Counted from the first letter of the stretch, positions 1 to 9,785 are shown. The stretch is 47,848 bases of DNA from BOKV01 sp041742235 (GCA_041742235.1 JBGSJA010000158.1:1-47848), one strand, 5' to 3'. Program-made: numbers and translations. Notes: a model not told the origin generated them from the sequence alone.

Positions 1-289
1 GTAATGCTGAATGCCATTGCCATTACCCCTGTCGCTCTGGCGCGAGGTTCGCACCTGCAGGGGCAATGCTTCATCAAACTGTCATACTTGTTCCATTGTG
101 GTTAAATACTTACAAGTCGCCAAAAACGTAGGTAGTGACCACCTAGAGCGGTCTTGGTAGTGCCTTGCGCACCACAGGCATTCCGGCGCGGACGGCCAAG
201 CCATGCTCGAAATGCAGACAAGGCCGCAGAAGGCTGGCATCATCCGGGGGGCCTGATCGCCAGGCAACGGGTTGCGGGAACGATCGTTC
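1..289. other. Left-edge intergenic region with imperfect hairpin
   Basis: No convincing gene is seen here. An imperfect inverted repeat pairs 21-31 (CATTACCCCTG) with 58-68 (CAGGGGCAATG), 10 of 11 positions matching, around a 26-nt loop. It could be the 3' end structure of a gene lying to the left. A short inverted repeat, ACTTGT (86-91) and ACAAGT (112-117), flanks the AT-richest stretch and may be part of the promoter region of the following operon. Both assignments are inference. Confidence 0.35.
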
Positions 290-2134
290 ATGGTTGATAC
301 TGTCAGGATTGGCTGCGGTGCGGGGTTTTGGGGCGACAGCCCCGAGGGGCCGGCCCAGCTGGTGAACGCGGGCGTTGATTACCTGATCCTCGACTATCTG
401 GCGGAGATCACCATGTCGATCCTCGCCCGCATGCGGGCCAAGAACCCTGATCTTGGCTATGCGACCGATTTCGTCTCGCTGGTGATGAAACCACTCGCGC
501 GCGACATCGCGGCGAAAAGGATCAAGGTCGTCACCAATGCCGGCGGCGTCAATCCGCATGCCTGCCGCCGCGCGCTCGAGGCGGTACTGGGCGACGCCGG
601 TGTTTCGCTGAAGATTGCGGTGGTCGCCGGCGACGACCTTTCGCCAATGGCGGACAAACTCCGGCGCGACGGCGTGCGCGAAATGTTTTCCGGCGCGCCA
701 CTGCCCGAAAGGCTCGCCAGCGTGAACGCCTATATTGGCGCGTTTCCGATCGCCGCGGCGCTGAGGGAAGGCGCCGATATCGTCATCACCGGGCGGTGCG
801 TCGACAGTGCGCTGGCGCTGGGTCCGCTGATCCATGAATTCGGGTGGTTGGCTGGCGACCATGACCTGCTTTCCGCCGGAAGCCTCATCGGGCATGTGCT
901 GGAATGCGGCGCACAGGCCACGGGGGGCATTTTCACCGACTGGCGTCTGGTGGCGAGCGGCTGGGACGACATGGGTTTTCCCATCGCCGAATGCTCCCGC
1001 GACGGCACGTTCCGCCTGACCAAGCCCAAGGGCACGGGCGGGATGGTCAGTCCGGCAACCGTTGCCGAGCAGATCGTCTACGAGGTCGGCGATCCGGCAT
1101 GTTATATCCTGCCCGATGTCGTTTGCGACTGGTCCGGGGTTCGCGTCGAACACGCCGGAAAGGACCGCGTCAAGGTTAGCGGCGCACGCGGCCTTCCGCC
1201 GACAGCCAATTACAAGGTCAGCGCCACATATGCTGACGGTTTTCGCGCCTCGGTCACCATGATGATTGCCGGGCGCGATGCCGCCGCCAAGGCGCGTGCG
1301 GTTGGCGAGGCAATCGTCAAGCGCTCGGGACGCCTGATGAGCAAGGCGGGTTTCGCCGGTTTCACCGAAACCTCGCTGGAAGTGCTGGGCGCTGAATCTT
1401 CCTACGGCGCATCATCACGCGCGCAGGCGGCCCGAGAAGTGATCCTCAAGATCGCTGTCCGGCACGCCTCGCGCGAGGCGCTGGCGATCTTCGCCCGCGA
1501 AATATATCCCGCGGCAACGGCGATGGCGCAGGGACTAACGGGCTTTGCCGGAGGCAGGCCGGAACCGGCGCCGGTAATCCGGCTCTTTTCCTTCCTTGTC
1601 CCGAAAGCGGAAATCGCGATTTCGGTTTCGGTCGATGACCGCGAAATTTCGTTGCCGGCGACGCACCCGCAAACGGGCGAACCAGTACGCAGGCGCGCAG
1701 CGCGCAGCGTGGCGGCTTTGGCAGGCAACGCTGCGGGCGAAACGGTCGAGGTGCCGCTCATCGCCCTTGCGCATGGCCGCAGCGGCGACAAGGGCGATAT
1801 CGCCAATATCGGCGTATTGGCGCGCCAGCCCGAATTCACCGGCATTCTGCGGGAGAGGCTGACCGCTGCGGCGGTGAAGCGGTATTTTGCGCACTTTGCC
1901 CGCGGAAAGGTCGAGCGGTTCGAGTGGCCGGGCCTTAGCGGCTTCAACTTCCTCCTGCATGAGGGGCTGGGCGGTGGCGGCATCGCTTCGCTGCGGCACG
2001 ATCCGCAGGGCAAGGCAATGGCGCAGATCCTGATGGATTTTCCGGTTGAAGTTCCGGCGAATTGGCTGGCGCCGGGCGGGCCGCTCGCGCAATGGCGCGA
2101 AACGCTTCCGAAAAACATGGATGCAAGCCGCTGA
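290..2134 (+). CDS. AtuA-family (DUF1446) protein
   Basis: The 614-residue protein matches the acyclic terpene utilisation AtuA family: the N-terminal half opens with the family-typical VRIGCGAGFWGDS and carries the TNAGGVNP segment and the DIVITGRCVDSALALGPL region. The last ~110 residues form the small C-terminal AtuA-like domain (AHGRSGDKGDIANIG). In Pseudomonas, AtuA belongs to the citronellol/geranyl-CoA catabolic gene set, but its reaction is not established. No other atu-type genes (geranyl-CoA carboxylase, acyl-CoA dehydrogenase) are present here. An in-frame TTG at 272 could add six residues; ATG at 290 is chosen because it starts at the conserved domain edge. It heads a probable operon with an AsnC-like protein and a branched-chain-type ABC importer, so the likely role is catabolism of the imported compound. 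Confidence 0.85.
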   Translation: MVDTVRIGCGAGFWGDSPEGPAQLVNAGVDYLILDYLAEITMSILARMRAKNPDLGYATDFVSLVMKPLARDIAAKRIKVVTNAGGVNPHACRRALEAVLGDAGVSLKIAVVAGDDLSPMADKLRRDGVREMFSGAPLPERLASVNAYIGAFPIAAALREGADIVITGRCVDSALALGPLIHEFGWLAGDHDLLSAGSLIGHVLECGAQATGGIFTDWRLVASGWDDMGFPIAECSRDGTFRLTKPKGTGGMVSPATVAEQIVYEVGDPACYILPDVVCDWSGVRVEHAGKDRVKVSGARGLPPTANYKVSATYADGFRASVTMMIAGRDAAAKARAVGEAIVKRSGRLMSKAGFAGFTETSLEVLGAESSYGASSRAQAAREVILKIAVRHASREALAIFAREIYPAATAMAQGLTGFAGGRPEPAPVIRLFSFLVPKAEIAISVSVDDREISLPATHPQTGEPVRRRAARSVAALAGNAAGETVEVPLIALAHGRSGDKGDIANIGVLARQPEFTGILRERLTAAAVKRYFAHFARGKVERFEWPGLSGFNFLLHEGLGGGGIASLRHDPQGKAMAQILMDFPVEVPANWLAPGGPLAQWRETLPKNMDASR

Positions 2135-2215
2135 TGCCGGAACCGGAAAAGCGATGGAAGTTCGGCAAACCGTCGACTATCGTGCCCCTCGCATTTGCCA
2201 GCAAGGGAACAAGCC

Positions 2216-2452
2216 ATGAATTGCATTTTCGTTCAGCTCAGGTGCAAGCCCGGCACCGCCTATTCGGTCGCCGACGCGATCTATGAGCGCGAAATCGCAT
2301 CGGAGATCTATTCCACGAGCGGCGAATTCGACCTGCTGCTGAAGATCTATGTTCCCAAGGACGCCGAGATCGGCAAGTTCATCAACGACAACATTCTCGA
2401 TATCGAGGGGATCACGCGTTCCTTCACGACCATGACATTCAAGGCATTCTGA
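2216..2452 (+). CDS. Stand-alone Lrp/AsnC ligand-binding (RAM) domain protein
   Basis: This 78-residue protein matches only the C-terminal effector-binding domain of Lrp/AsnC regulators. It has the beta-alpha-beta pattern with SGEFDLLLKIYV in the middle and IEGITRSFTTMTF near the end. The DNA-binding helix-turn-helix is absent. ATG 2216 is preceded by AAGGGA at a good distance; the upstream in-frame TTG at 2195 is less likely. Such stand-alone RAM proteins can form oligomers that bind small molecules. Here it sits between the AtuA-family gene and the substrate-binding protein gene, so it may sense or sequester the same ligand; this is inference. Confidence 0.8.
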   Translation: MNCIFVQLRCKPGTAYSVADAIYEREIASEIYSTSGEFDLLLKIYVPKDAEIGKFINDNILDIEGITRSFTTMTFKAF

Positions 2453-2501
2453 TCTAACAGATATCCATCAACCGGCTCACGCCACACCCATGGGAGGGAA
2501 A

Positions 2502-3647
2502 ATGAAACACATGAAGACAAGCTTCGCCGTGGCCGCACTGGCCGCAATCCTCGGCGCAGGCGCCGCCAGCGCCGAACCGGTGAAAATCGGAATGATCACG
2601 ACGCTTTCGGGCGGCGGAGCAGGTCTTGGCACAGATGTGCGCGACGGATTCATGCTCGCGATCGAGCAATCCGGCAAGACCGACATCGCGGTCGTCGTTG
2701 CCGACGACCAGCAAAAGCCGGACATCGCGGTTCAGGAAGCCGACAAGATGGTCCAGTCGGAGAAGGTCGATATCCTCACCGGCATTATCTTCTCCAACAT
2801 CGCGATGGCTGTTGTTCCTGCCGCGCTGCAGCAGGGCAAGTTCTATCTTTCGCCAAATGCAGGCCCCTCGCAACTGGCCGGCAAGGGCTGCGACAAGAAC
2901 TATTTCAACGTCGCCTGGCAGAATGACAATCTGCACGAGGCTGCCGGGGCCTATGCCAATAGCGCGGGCTACAAGAAGACGTACATCCTTGCGCCGAACT
3001 ATCCGGCCGGGAAGGACGCGCTCAACGGTTTCAAGCGCTTCTTCAAGGGCGAAGTCGCCGGCGAAGTCTACACCAAGCTCGGCCAGACCGACTATGCCGC
3101 CGAGATCGCGCAGATCAAGGCGTCGGGCGCGGACAGCATGTTCTTCTTCCTTCCGGGCGGAATGGGCATTGCCTTCACCAAGCAATATGCACAGGCGGGG
3201 GCGGAAATTCCGCTGATCGGACCGGGCTTCTCCTTCTCGCAGGATATCCTCGGCGCGGTTGGCGATGCGGCGCTCGGCGTCAGGAACACGGCGCAGTGGT
3301 CGCCCGACCTCGACAATGAGGCCAACAAGGCTTTCGTCGAAAGCTTCAAGGCCAAGTATGGCCGCGTGCCGTCGCTATATGCCAGCCAGGGCTTCGACAC
3401 CGCCAACCTGATCTTGTCGGCGTTGGCAAAGTCGGGCGTTTCCGATCAGGACGCTTTCCGTGCAGCGCTCGTCGCAGCCGAATTCAAGTCAACCCGCGGC
3501 GATTTCAAGTTCGGTCCCAACCACCACCCGATCCAGGACATTTATGTTCGCGAGGTGGTGAAGGACGGCGACGTCATCACCAACAAGATCATCGGCGTTG
3601 CGCTTGAAGATCATGCCGACGCCTATGCTGCCGAGTGCAAGATGTAG
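2502..3647 (+). CDS. livK: Branched-chain amino acid-type ABC transporter substrate-binding protein
   Basis: A periplasmic binding protein of the HAAT (LivK/LivJ) family, 381 residues. A signal peptide covers about residues 1-24, ending GAASA before EPVKIGM. The mature part carries the type I periplasmic fold markers: KIGMITTLSGGGAGLG at the N-terminus, DDQQKPDIAVQEADKM, and YASQGFDTANLI near the C-terminus. ATG 2502 is preferred over 2490 because GGGAGG lies inside the latter, five bases upstream of 2502. HAAT proteins bind amino acids but also aromatic acids, amides and urea, so the liv name is by family only. The gene is followed by a strong hairpin and then the permease genes. Confidence 0.9.
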   Translation: MKHMKTSFAVAALAAILGAGAASAEPVKIGMITTLSGGGAGLGTDVRDGFMLAIEQSGKTDIAVVVADDQQKPDIAVQEADKMVQSEKVDILTGIIFSNIAMAVVPAALQQGKFYLSPNAGPSQLAGKGCDKNYFNVAWQNDNLHEAAGAYANSAGYKKTYILAPNYPAGKDALNGFKRFFKGEVAGEVYTKLGQTDYAAEIAQIKASGADSMFFFLPGGMGIAFTKQYAQAGAEIPLIGPGFSFSQDILGAVGDAALGVRNTAQWSPDLDNEANKAFVESFKAKYGRVPSLYASQGFDTANLILSALAKSGVSDQDAFRAALVAAEFKSTRGDFKFGPNHHPIQDIYVREVVKDGDVITNKIIGVALEDHADAYAAECKM

Positions 3648-3666
3648 ACAAGCCTGAATGGGTGAT

Positions 3667-3690
3667 GCGGGACGTCCACGGGCGTCCCGC
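3667..3690 (+). terminator. Hairpin after binding-protein gene (probable attenuator)
   Basis: A perfect 8-bp stem pairs GCGGGACG (3667-3674) with CGTCCCGC (3683-3690) around an 8-nt loop and is followed by TTGCCTTTT. It lies 20 bases after the stop codon of the binding-protein gene and 25 bases before the permease start. The form is that of a leaky intrinsic terminator, a common way to make more binding protein than permease. No expression evidence is available from sequence alone. Confidence 0.65.
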
Positions 3691-3714
3691 TTGCCTTTTG
3701 GCGGGGGCGGGAAA

Positions 3715-4635
3715 TTGTCGGCTACGTTATTCTTCGAACAGGTGCTGAACGGATTGCAGTTCGGCATGACGCTGTTCCTGATCTCTGCCGGATTGACGCT
3801 GATCTTCGGCGTGATGGGGCTGATCAACCTCGCGCACGGCTCGCTTTTCATGGCCGGGGCATTCGCCTGCGCGGCTGTCGCCAAGGCAACGGGTTCGTTC
3901 TTTGCGGGCCTTGCGGCAAGCATTGCGGCGGCGGCCGTTGCCGGCGCGCTTGTCGAGCGCCTCGTCATCCGGCGCCTTTACGACCGCGACCACCTCGACC
4001 AGGTCATCGCAACATTTGCCCTTATCCTCATCTTCTCGGAAGGAACCCGCTGGCTTTTCGGCTCGTTCCCGCTTTATCTCGACGTGCCTCCCGTCCTTTC
4101 CGGATCGGTGCCGTTGCCCGGCGGCATCACCTACCCGCTTTACCGCCTGGCGATCATAGGCGTCGGCCTGGCCGTGGCCGCCGGCCTCTTCCTGCTCGTC
4201 AACCGCACGCGGCTCGGCATGCGCATCCGCGCGGGGGAAACCGATCGCGAGATGATCGCGGCGCTGGGCGTCGATATCGGCAAGCTCTACACGATCGTCT
4301 TTGCCCTGGGGGCCGGGCTCGCCGGCCTTGCCGGCGCCATGATAGGCCCGATCCAGTCGGTGCAGGTGGGAATGGGAGAACCGGTGCTGATCCTTGCCTT
4401 CGTTGTCATCGTGATCGGCGGTATCGGCTCCATCGGCGGCGCGCTTGCGGCGGCGCTGCTTGTCGGGCTGACCGACACGTTGGGGCGCGTGATGCTTCCC
4501 CAGGCCTTCGCCACGTTCATGGAACCCTCCGCCGCAAATGCAGTGGGTTCCTCGATTGCCTCCATGCTCATCTACATCCTGATGGCATTGGTCCTCGTGG
4601 TAAAGCCGACCGGCCTTTTCGGCGCGAAGGCCTGA
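3715..4635 (+). CDS. livH: Branched-chain amino acid-type ABC permease (LivH)
   Basis: An integral membrane permease of the LivH family, 306 residues with about eight hydrophobic segments. Family markers include LNGLQFGMTLFLISAGLTLIFG, INLAHGSLFMAGA near residue 40, and the cytoplasmic coupling loop RAGETDREMIAALGVD. The open frame begins at 3658, but those first 19 codons run through the hairpin and give an unhydrophobic Arg/Gly-rich peptide. TTG 3715 puts the start where LivH proteins normally begin (MSATLFFEQVLNG), with a GGGCGGG ribosome site. It pairs with the following LivM permease, separated by one base. Confidence 0.88.
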   Translation: MSATLFFEQVLNGLQFGMTLFLISAGLTLIFGVMGLINLAHGSLFMAGAFACAAVAKATGSFFAGLAASIAAAAVAGALVERLVIRRLYDRDHLDQVIATFALILIFSEGTRWLFGSFPLYLDVPPVLSGSVPLPGGITYPLYRLAIIGVGLAVAAGLFLLVNRTRLGMRIRAGETDREMIAALGVDIGKLYTIVFALGAGLAGLAGAMIGPIQSVQVGMGEPVLILAFVVIVIGGIGSIGGALAAALLVGLTDTLGRVMLPQAFATFMEPSAANAVGSSIASMLIYILMALVLVVKPTGLFGAKA

Positions 4636-4636
4636 C

Positions 4637-5620
4637 GTGAACCGCGAACAAATTGTCAGCTTTGTCATTTCAGGCCTGCTCTTCGGCGCGGGCCTCGCCG
4701 GCTTCGTGCTCGACCAACCCTTCATCCTTACACTGGCGGCCAAGGCGGCAATTTTCGCGATCGCAGGCGTCGGCCTCAATCTGGCGCTGGGGTATGGCGG
4801 TCTTGTTTCTTTCGGCCACGCCGCTTTCTTCGGTATCGGCGGATACGCGGCGGGGATCCTCGCCTGGCACACCCGCAATTTCGAGCCGCTTGCAACCTGG
4901 CCGATTGAAATTTCCGGCACGACCTCGATGCCGGTGATCTGGCTCGTCGCGGTGTTTGCAGCGATGTTCTTCGCGCTTCCAATGGGCGCGCTCAGCCTTC
5001 GCACCGGCGGCGTCTATTTCATCATGATAACGCTCGCCTTTGCGCAGATGCTCTACTACTTCGCCCTCACCTGGCCGGCCTATGGTGGCGAGGACGGGCT
5101 GTCCTTCTATTTGCGAAACGATTTCCCCGGACTGACGGCGTCGGATCCGTGGACCTTCTTTCTGCTCTGCCTTGCAATGCTGATCGGCGTCATGGCGCTT
5201 TGCGCGCTGCTCGTCCGCTCGCGCTTCGGACTGGCGCTCGAAATGGCGCGGCAAAATCCACAGCGCCTCGCCAGCTCCGGAATCCGGCCATTCACCGTGC
5301 GGCTGGCGGCATTCATCGTTTCGGCGATGATCACGGCATTGGCCGGTGCGCTCTACGCCGATCTGAACCGGTTCGTCAGTCCCTCAATGCTGTCGTGGAG
5401 CATGTCGGGCGAGATCATGGTTTTCGTCATTCTCGGCGGCGTCGCGCGCCTCGCCGGACCCGTTGCAGGCGCATGCCTATTCATCCTGCTGGAGGAAGTG
5501 CTTGGAGGGAGGTTCGAGTTCTGGCAGGTGCTGCTGGGGGTCGTCCTGATCCTCGTCGTGCTGTTTGCAAGGGGCGGCCTGATGGGCCTTGCCGCCGGCA
5601 GGAGATCGGCCCATGGCTGA
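4637..5620 (+). CDS. livM: Branched-chain amino acid-type ABC permease (LivM)
   Basis: Second permease subunit, 327 residues, starting with GTG one base after the livH stop. The LivM signature GLNLALGYGGLVSFGHAAFFGIGGY is present around residues 48-72 (only partly quoted here: LVSFGHAAFFGIG), as is the coupling loop RQNPQRLASSGI. The end overlaps the start of the ATPase gene, showing translational coupling. Together with LivH it would form the membrane channel of the importer. Confidence 0.9.
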   Translation: MNREQIVSFVISGLLFGAGLAGFVLDQPFILTLAAKAAIFAIAGVGLNLALGYGGLVSFGHAAFFGIGGYAAGILAWHTRNFEPLATWPIEISGTTSMPVIWLVAVFAAMFFALPMGALSLRTGGVYFIMITLAFAQMLYYFALTWPAYGGEDGLSFYLRNDFPGLTASDPWTFFLLCLAMLIGVMALCALLVRSRFGLALEMARQNPQRLASSGIRPFTVRLAAFIVSAMITALAGALYADLNRFVSPSMLSWSMSGEIMVFVILGGVARLAGPVAGACLFILLEEVLGGRFEFWQVLLGVVLILVVLFARGGLMGLAAGRRSAHG

Positions 5621-6362
5621 ACCGGTTCTGGCAGTCGATGGAATCTCGAAATACTTCGGCGCAGTTGCTGCAAGCCGCAATGTCAGCCTCGATCTGCGGC
5701 AGGGCGAAATCCACGCGCTGATCGGACCCAACGGCGCCGGCAAGTCCACCCTCGTCAAGCAGATCGCGGGCGAACTGAGACCCGACGCGGGGTCGGTGCG
5801 GTTTTGTGGCCGCCCTGTTGACAACATCGATACCGTCGGGCGAGCACGGCTTGGAATGGCGCGGACCTTCCAGGTATCCTGCCTCGCAATGGAACTTTCA
5901 GTGCTGCGCAATGCCATGCTGGCCGCAGCCGGAGCGGCAGGACAAGTGTTTCGCTTCCTTCCGGCGGCCAACAGCGATACGGCCATCACCGGCCCGGCGC
6001 TGGAGTGCCTTCGCCAGGTAGGGCTTGACCAGCGGGCAAGGACACGCGTCGCCGATCTTTCCCACGGCGAGCGGCGCAGGCTGGAAATCGCCTTGGCGCT
6101 GGCGATGCGGCCCAAGGCATTCCTGATGGACGAACCCATGGCAGGCATGGGACCGGAAGGCGCGCGCACGCTGACGCCGCTGCTGTCTTCGCTGCGCGCC
6201 AAGGCTCCCATCCTTCTTGTCGAGCACGACATGGATGCGGTTTTCTCGCTCGCCGACCGGATTTCGGTGCTGGTCAACGGGGAGATCATCGCCACGGGAA
6301 GCGTCGATGAAATCCGCGCCAACCCCGAGGTCCAGAAAAGCTACCTGGGGGATGGCGAATGA
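5613..6362 (+). CDS. livG: Branched-chain amino acid-type ABC ATPase (LivG)
   Basis: ATP-binding subunit, 249 residues. Walker A GPNGAGKST lies at residues 38-46; the Q-loop (RTFQ), signature LSHGERRRLE, Walker B FLMDEP and switch histidine (VEHD) follow in order, so it should be a competent ATPase. ATG 5613 is chosen because AGGAG lies nine bases upstream and the start overlaps the LivM stop; the frame is open further upstream. It ends with an ATGA overlap into the second ATPase gene. Confidence 0.92.
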   Translation: MAEPVLAVDGISKYFGAVAASRNVSLDLRQGEIHALIGPNGAGKSTLVKQIAGELRPDAGSVRFCGRPVDNIDTVGRARLGMARTFQVSCLAMELSVLRNAMLAAAGAAGQVFRFLPAANSDTAITGPALECLRQVGLDQRARTRVADLSHGERRRLEIALALAMRPKAFLMDEPMAGMGPEGARTLTPLLSSLRAKAPILLVEHDMDAVFSLADRISVLVNGEIIATGSVDEIRANPEVQKSYLGDGE

Positions 6363-7051
6363 GCGGCGCCTTGTTGCAGGTGGAAAACGCAACGGCCCAT
6401 TACGGGGTTTCGCAGGCGTTGTTCGGCGTCGATCTGGAAGTGCTGCCCGGCCAGGCCGTGGCGCTGCTGGGCCGCAACGGCATGGGGAAGACGACAACCA
6501 TGCGCCTCATCATGTCGATCCTCAAGCCGACGCGCGGGCGCGTGATGCTTGCAGGAGCCGACACTGGAAAATTGCCAGTGCACAAGGTGGCCGCAAGCGG
6601 CATTGCGCTGGTGCCGGAAGGACGGCGCTGCTTTGCCCGCCTCAGCGTGCGAGAGAACCTGATAGTGGCCGCGCGCCCCGGACCATGGGATTTCGCCGCT
6701 GTCACACGGCTTTTTCCCCGGCTGGCGGAGCGGCGCGACCAGAACGCCACGACGCTTTCCGGCGGCGAGCAGCAGATGCTCGCCATTGGCCGCGCCCTGA
6801 TGACCAATCCCCGGCTGCTCTTGTTCGACGAGGCGACCGAAGGACTCGCTCCTGTCGTCCGCGCTGAAATCTGGTCCGCTATCACGCAACTCAAGGAAAC
6901 CGGGCTGTCGATCCTTGTCGTCGACCAATCGATACCGGCCCTGAGGAAGATCGCCGACCGCTGCTCAATCCTCGAGCGCGGTACGACGGTATGGACCGGC
7001 AACCCCGGTGATCTCACCGACGATCTTTGTGCGCGCTATCTCGGGGTTTGA
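6359..7051 (+). CDS. livF: Branched-chain amino acid-type ABC ATPase (LivF)
   Basis: Second ATP-binding subunit, 230 residues. Walker A GRNGMGKTT (38-46), signature LSGGEQQML and Walker B LLLFDEATEGLAP are present; the usual DEP is DEA here, a variation also known in LivF-type ATPases. Its last 16 bases overlap the 3' end of the convergent hydrolase gene, so the two transcripts are antisense at their ends. It is the last gene of the AtuA-Liv operon. Confidence 0.92.
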   Translation: MSGALLQVENATAHYGVSQALFGVDLEVLPGQAVALLGRNGMGKTTTMRLIMSILKPTRGRVMLAGADTGKLPVHKVAASGIALVPEGRRCFARLSVRENLIVAARPGPWDFAAVTRLFPRLAERRDQNATTLSGGEQQMLAIGRALMTNPRLLLFDEATEGLAPVVRAEIWSAITQLKETGLSILVVDQSIPALRKIADRCSILERGTTVWTGNPGDLTDDLCARYLGV

Positions 7052-7863
7052 CCCGCGACAGCCTCAGTCAGGATAGATCCGGGATCGGCCAGTCCCTCGA
7101 TGATGCTGAAATGGTGATGGCCTTCATGGACTATTTCCGCCGTTTCGGCTCCAAGCCCGGACCAGACATTGGGAAGCAAGGCATTCTGGCGCAGGAATTC
7201 CGGGCGCTCGCTGCCGCCGACGATGCAGGTCAGCACGGTTCCCTCCACCGGCCGCCTAAGCGCCGGGCTCTCATTCGTGGCCTCTGATACGTCGCGGAAA
7301 AGGATATCCCCCATGGAGGTCTTCTCGATCGGGCGAAGGTCGTGAAGTCCGCTGATCGAGACGATGCGTTCGATCCTCTGTTGTATTGCCGGTTCGAGCG
7401 GTGCGCCTTCACAGGCCATCCGGGCCGCCAGATGCCCGCCTGCGGAATGTCCGCTGACGCGGATCGGCCCTTCCGCCAGTGCGGCGACACGCTCTATTGC
7501 CCTGCCGATTTCGATGGTGATTGCGGCAACGCTCGCCTCTGGCGCCAGCGTGTAGGAAGGCATCGCCACTGCCCAACCGCGCGCCAGCGGGCCATTTGCC
7601 AGATGCGACCACATGGACCGGTCGAATTTGTGCCAGTAGCCGCCGTGAATGAAGATCACCGTTCCCGCGGAACGTCCGTTTGGCAGGAAAAGGTCCAGTT
7701 GCTGGCGTGGCGCGTCGCCATAGGCAATGCCGGTTCGCGCGCGCCCCTCGTTTTCCAGCTCCGCGCGAAACGCCGCGGCCGAGGCAGACCAGCGCGGCGG
7801 ATAATCCGCTGCATTCTCGATGTAGGGAATGTTGGCGTAGGCGTCGTTCCAGTCGGTGATCAT
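7036..7863 (-). CDS. Alpha/beta hydrolase, arylformamidase-like
   Basis: A 275-residue alpha/beta hydrolase. The oxyanion motif HGGYWH is at residues 73-78 and the nucleophile elbow GHSAGGH puts the catalytic serine at 140; a histidine cluster near the C-terminus (HEGHHHFSI) supplies the general base. HGGYW is typical of the kynurenine formamidase (BNA7-type) and related carboxylesterase group, but no kyn genes are nearby, so substrate is unassigned. ATG 7863 gives the family-typical N-terminus MITDWNDAYAN; 14 in-frame codons upstream are ignored. It lies 54 bases downstream of the GntR gene on the same strand and may be co-transcribed, hinting at a link to the sugar-acid cluster. Confidence 0.82.
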   Translation of the reverse strand: MITDWNDAYANIPYIENAADYPPRWSASAAAFRAELENEGRARTGIAYGDAPRQQLDLFLPNGRSAGTVIFIHGGYWHKFDRSMWSHLANGPLARGWAVAMPSYTLAPEASVAAITIEIGRAIERVAALAEGPIRVSGHSAGGHLAARMACEGAPLEPAIQQRIERIVSISGLHDLRPIEKTSMGDILFRDVSEATNESPALRRPVEGTVLTCIVGGSERPEFLRQNALLPNVWSGLGAETAEIVHEGHHHFSIIEGLADPGSILTEAVAGQTPR

Positions 7864-7917
7864 GCATCTACCAATAACCCGTAGTGCCCGCCACTGCCAC
7901 TTCAAGCGCGCGAGACA

Positions 7918-8646
7918 TCAGGCATCTGTGAAATAGTCCTCGTGAAGCGGGCGAAGCCGGGCGATTGCGTTATAGACCGATCGCAAATGCAGCTTCATCG
8001 CTTTCATCGCGGCCTTGTGGTCGTGGGCATCCAATGCGGTGACGATTGCCACATGCTCGGCGATGATTTCCTCCCTGTGGCCGGAGACGCGGTTGGCCAG
8101 ATGCCCGATCCGGTCCCAAAGCATCTTCACGCCCTGCACGGTTTTCCAGACGCCCTCAAGGTCGGCCGCGCGCGCGATGAGTTGATGGAAACGCTCATTG
8201 TCGAGATAGAACCCCCAGGCATCGCCCTGCCCCGCATGACGCTTCTGGTCGTCAATGTTCGCATGCGCCTCGGCAGAGTCCTCGGGTGTCCATCTTCTCG
8301 CTGCCACTTCAACAAGGGCGATCTCGAGGGCCGTGCGGGCGAACTGGCTTTCCTGCACCTGCTTCATGCGGATCGGGGCGACGAAACTGCCCCGCTGGGG
8401 GAAAATGTCGATGAGGCCGTCTTCTGCAAGGCGCGTCAATGCGATGCGCACCGGCGAGCGGGAGACGGCGAACATGCCGCAAATGCGGTTTTCGCTCAAG
8501 GCTTCGTTCGGCGCCAGCCGGCAGGTGATGATCTCTTCGCGCAAGTGTCCGTAAATCTGCTCGGCGGCCGGCAACCGCTTGTCGAGGAGGTGCAGCGGAG
8601 CGTTCTCAACCGGTTCGAGAATCTGTCTTGTTGCGGGCGCGGCCAT
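7918..8646 (-). CDS. GntR-family transcriptional regulator, FadR/FCD subfamily
   Basis: A 242-residue regulator. A winged helix-turn-helix spans about residues 25-92 (IYGHLREEII, SENRICGMFAVSRSPVRIAL, GLIDIFPQRGSFVAP), followed by an all-helical FCD ligand domain with the usual metal/ligand positions (DNERFHQLI, EHVAIVTAL, LRSVYN). The start at MAAPATRQ is chosen because upstream in-frame codons enter the operator region. It is divergent from the sugar ABC-transporter operon, the usual arrangement for a repressor whose inducer is the substrate or an acid-sugar intermediate. Confidence 0.88.
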   Translation of the reverse strand: MAAPATRQILEPVENAPLHLLDKRLPAAEQIYGHLREEIITCRLAPNEALSENRICGMFAVSRSPVRIALTRLAEDGLIDIFPQRGSFVAPIRMKQVQESQFARTALEIALVEVAARRWTPEDSAEAHANIDDQKRHAGQGDAWGFYLDNERFHQLIARAADLEGVWKTVQGVKMLWDRIGHLANRVSGHREEIIAEHVAIVTALDAHDHKAAMKAMKLHLRSVYNAIARLRPLHEDYFTDA

Positions 8647-8672
8647 GCGGAATAAGCCTTGTTTGGTCCAAA

Positions 8673-8684
8673 CTTGTATACTAG
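8673..8684. promoter_or_regulatory. Candidate GntR operator between divergent genes
   Basis: CTTGTATACTAG is a near-palindrome (10 of 12 positions symmetric about GTATAC) and contains a TATACT element that could serve as a -10 box. It sits in the ~100-base gap between the GntR gene and the sugar-binding protein gene. Short palindromes of this size are usual for FadR-subfamily regulators, so this is a reasonable operator, but the assignment is inference. Confidence 0.4.
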
Positions 8685-8745
8685 CATGCAATAGAGCGGC
8701 ACCAAAGATCAAATCAATTTTGCCGCCGCTATGGGAGAAAATGTC

Positions 8746-9771
<1,026 letters not shown>

Positions 9772-9785
9772 CGGCTGCACAGCCT

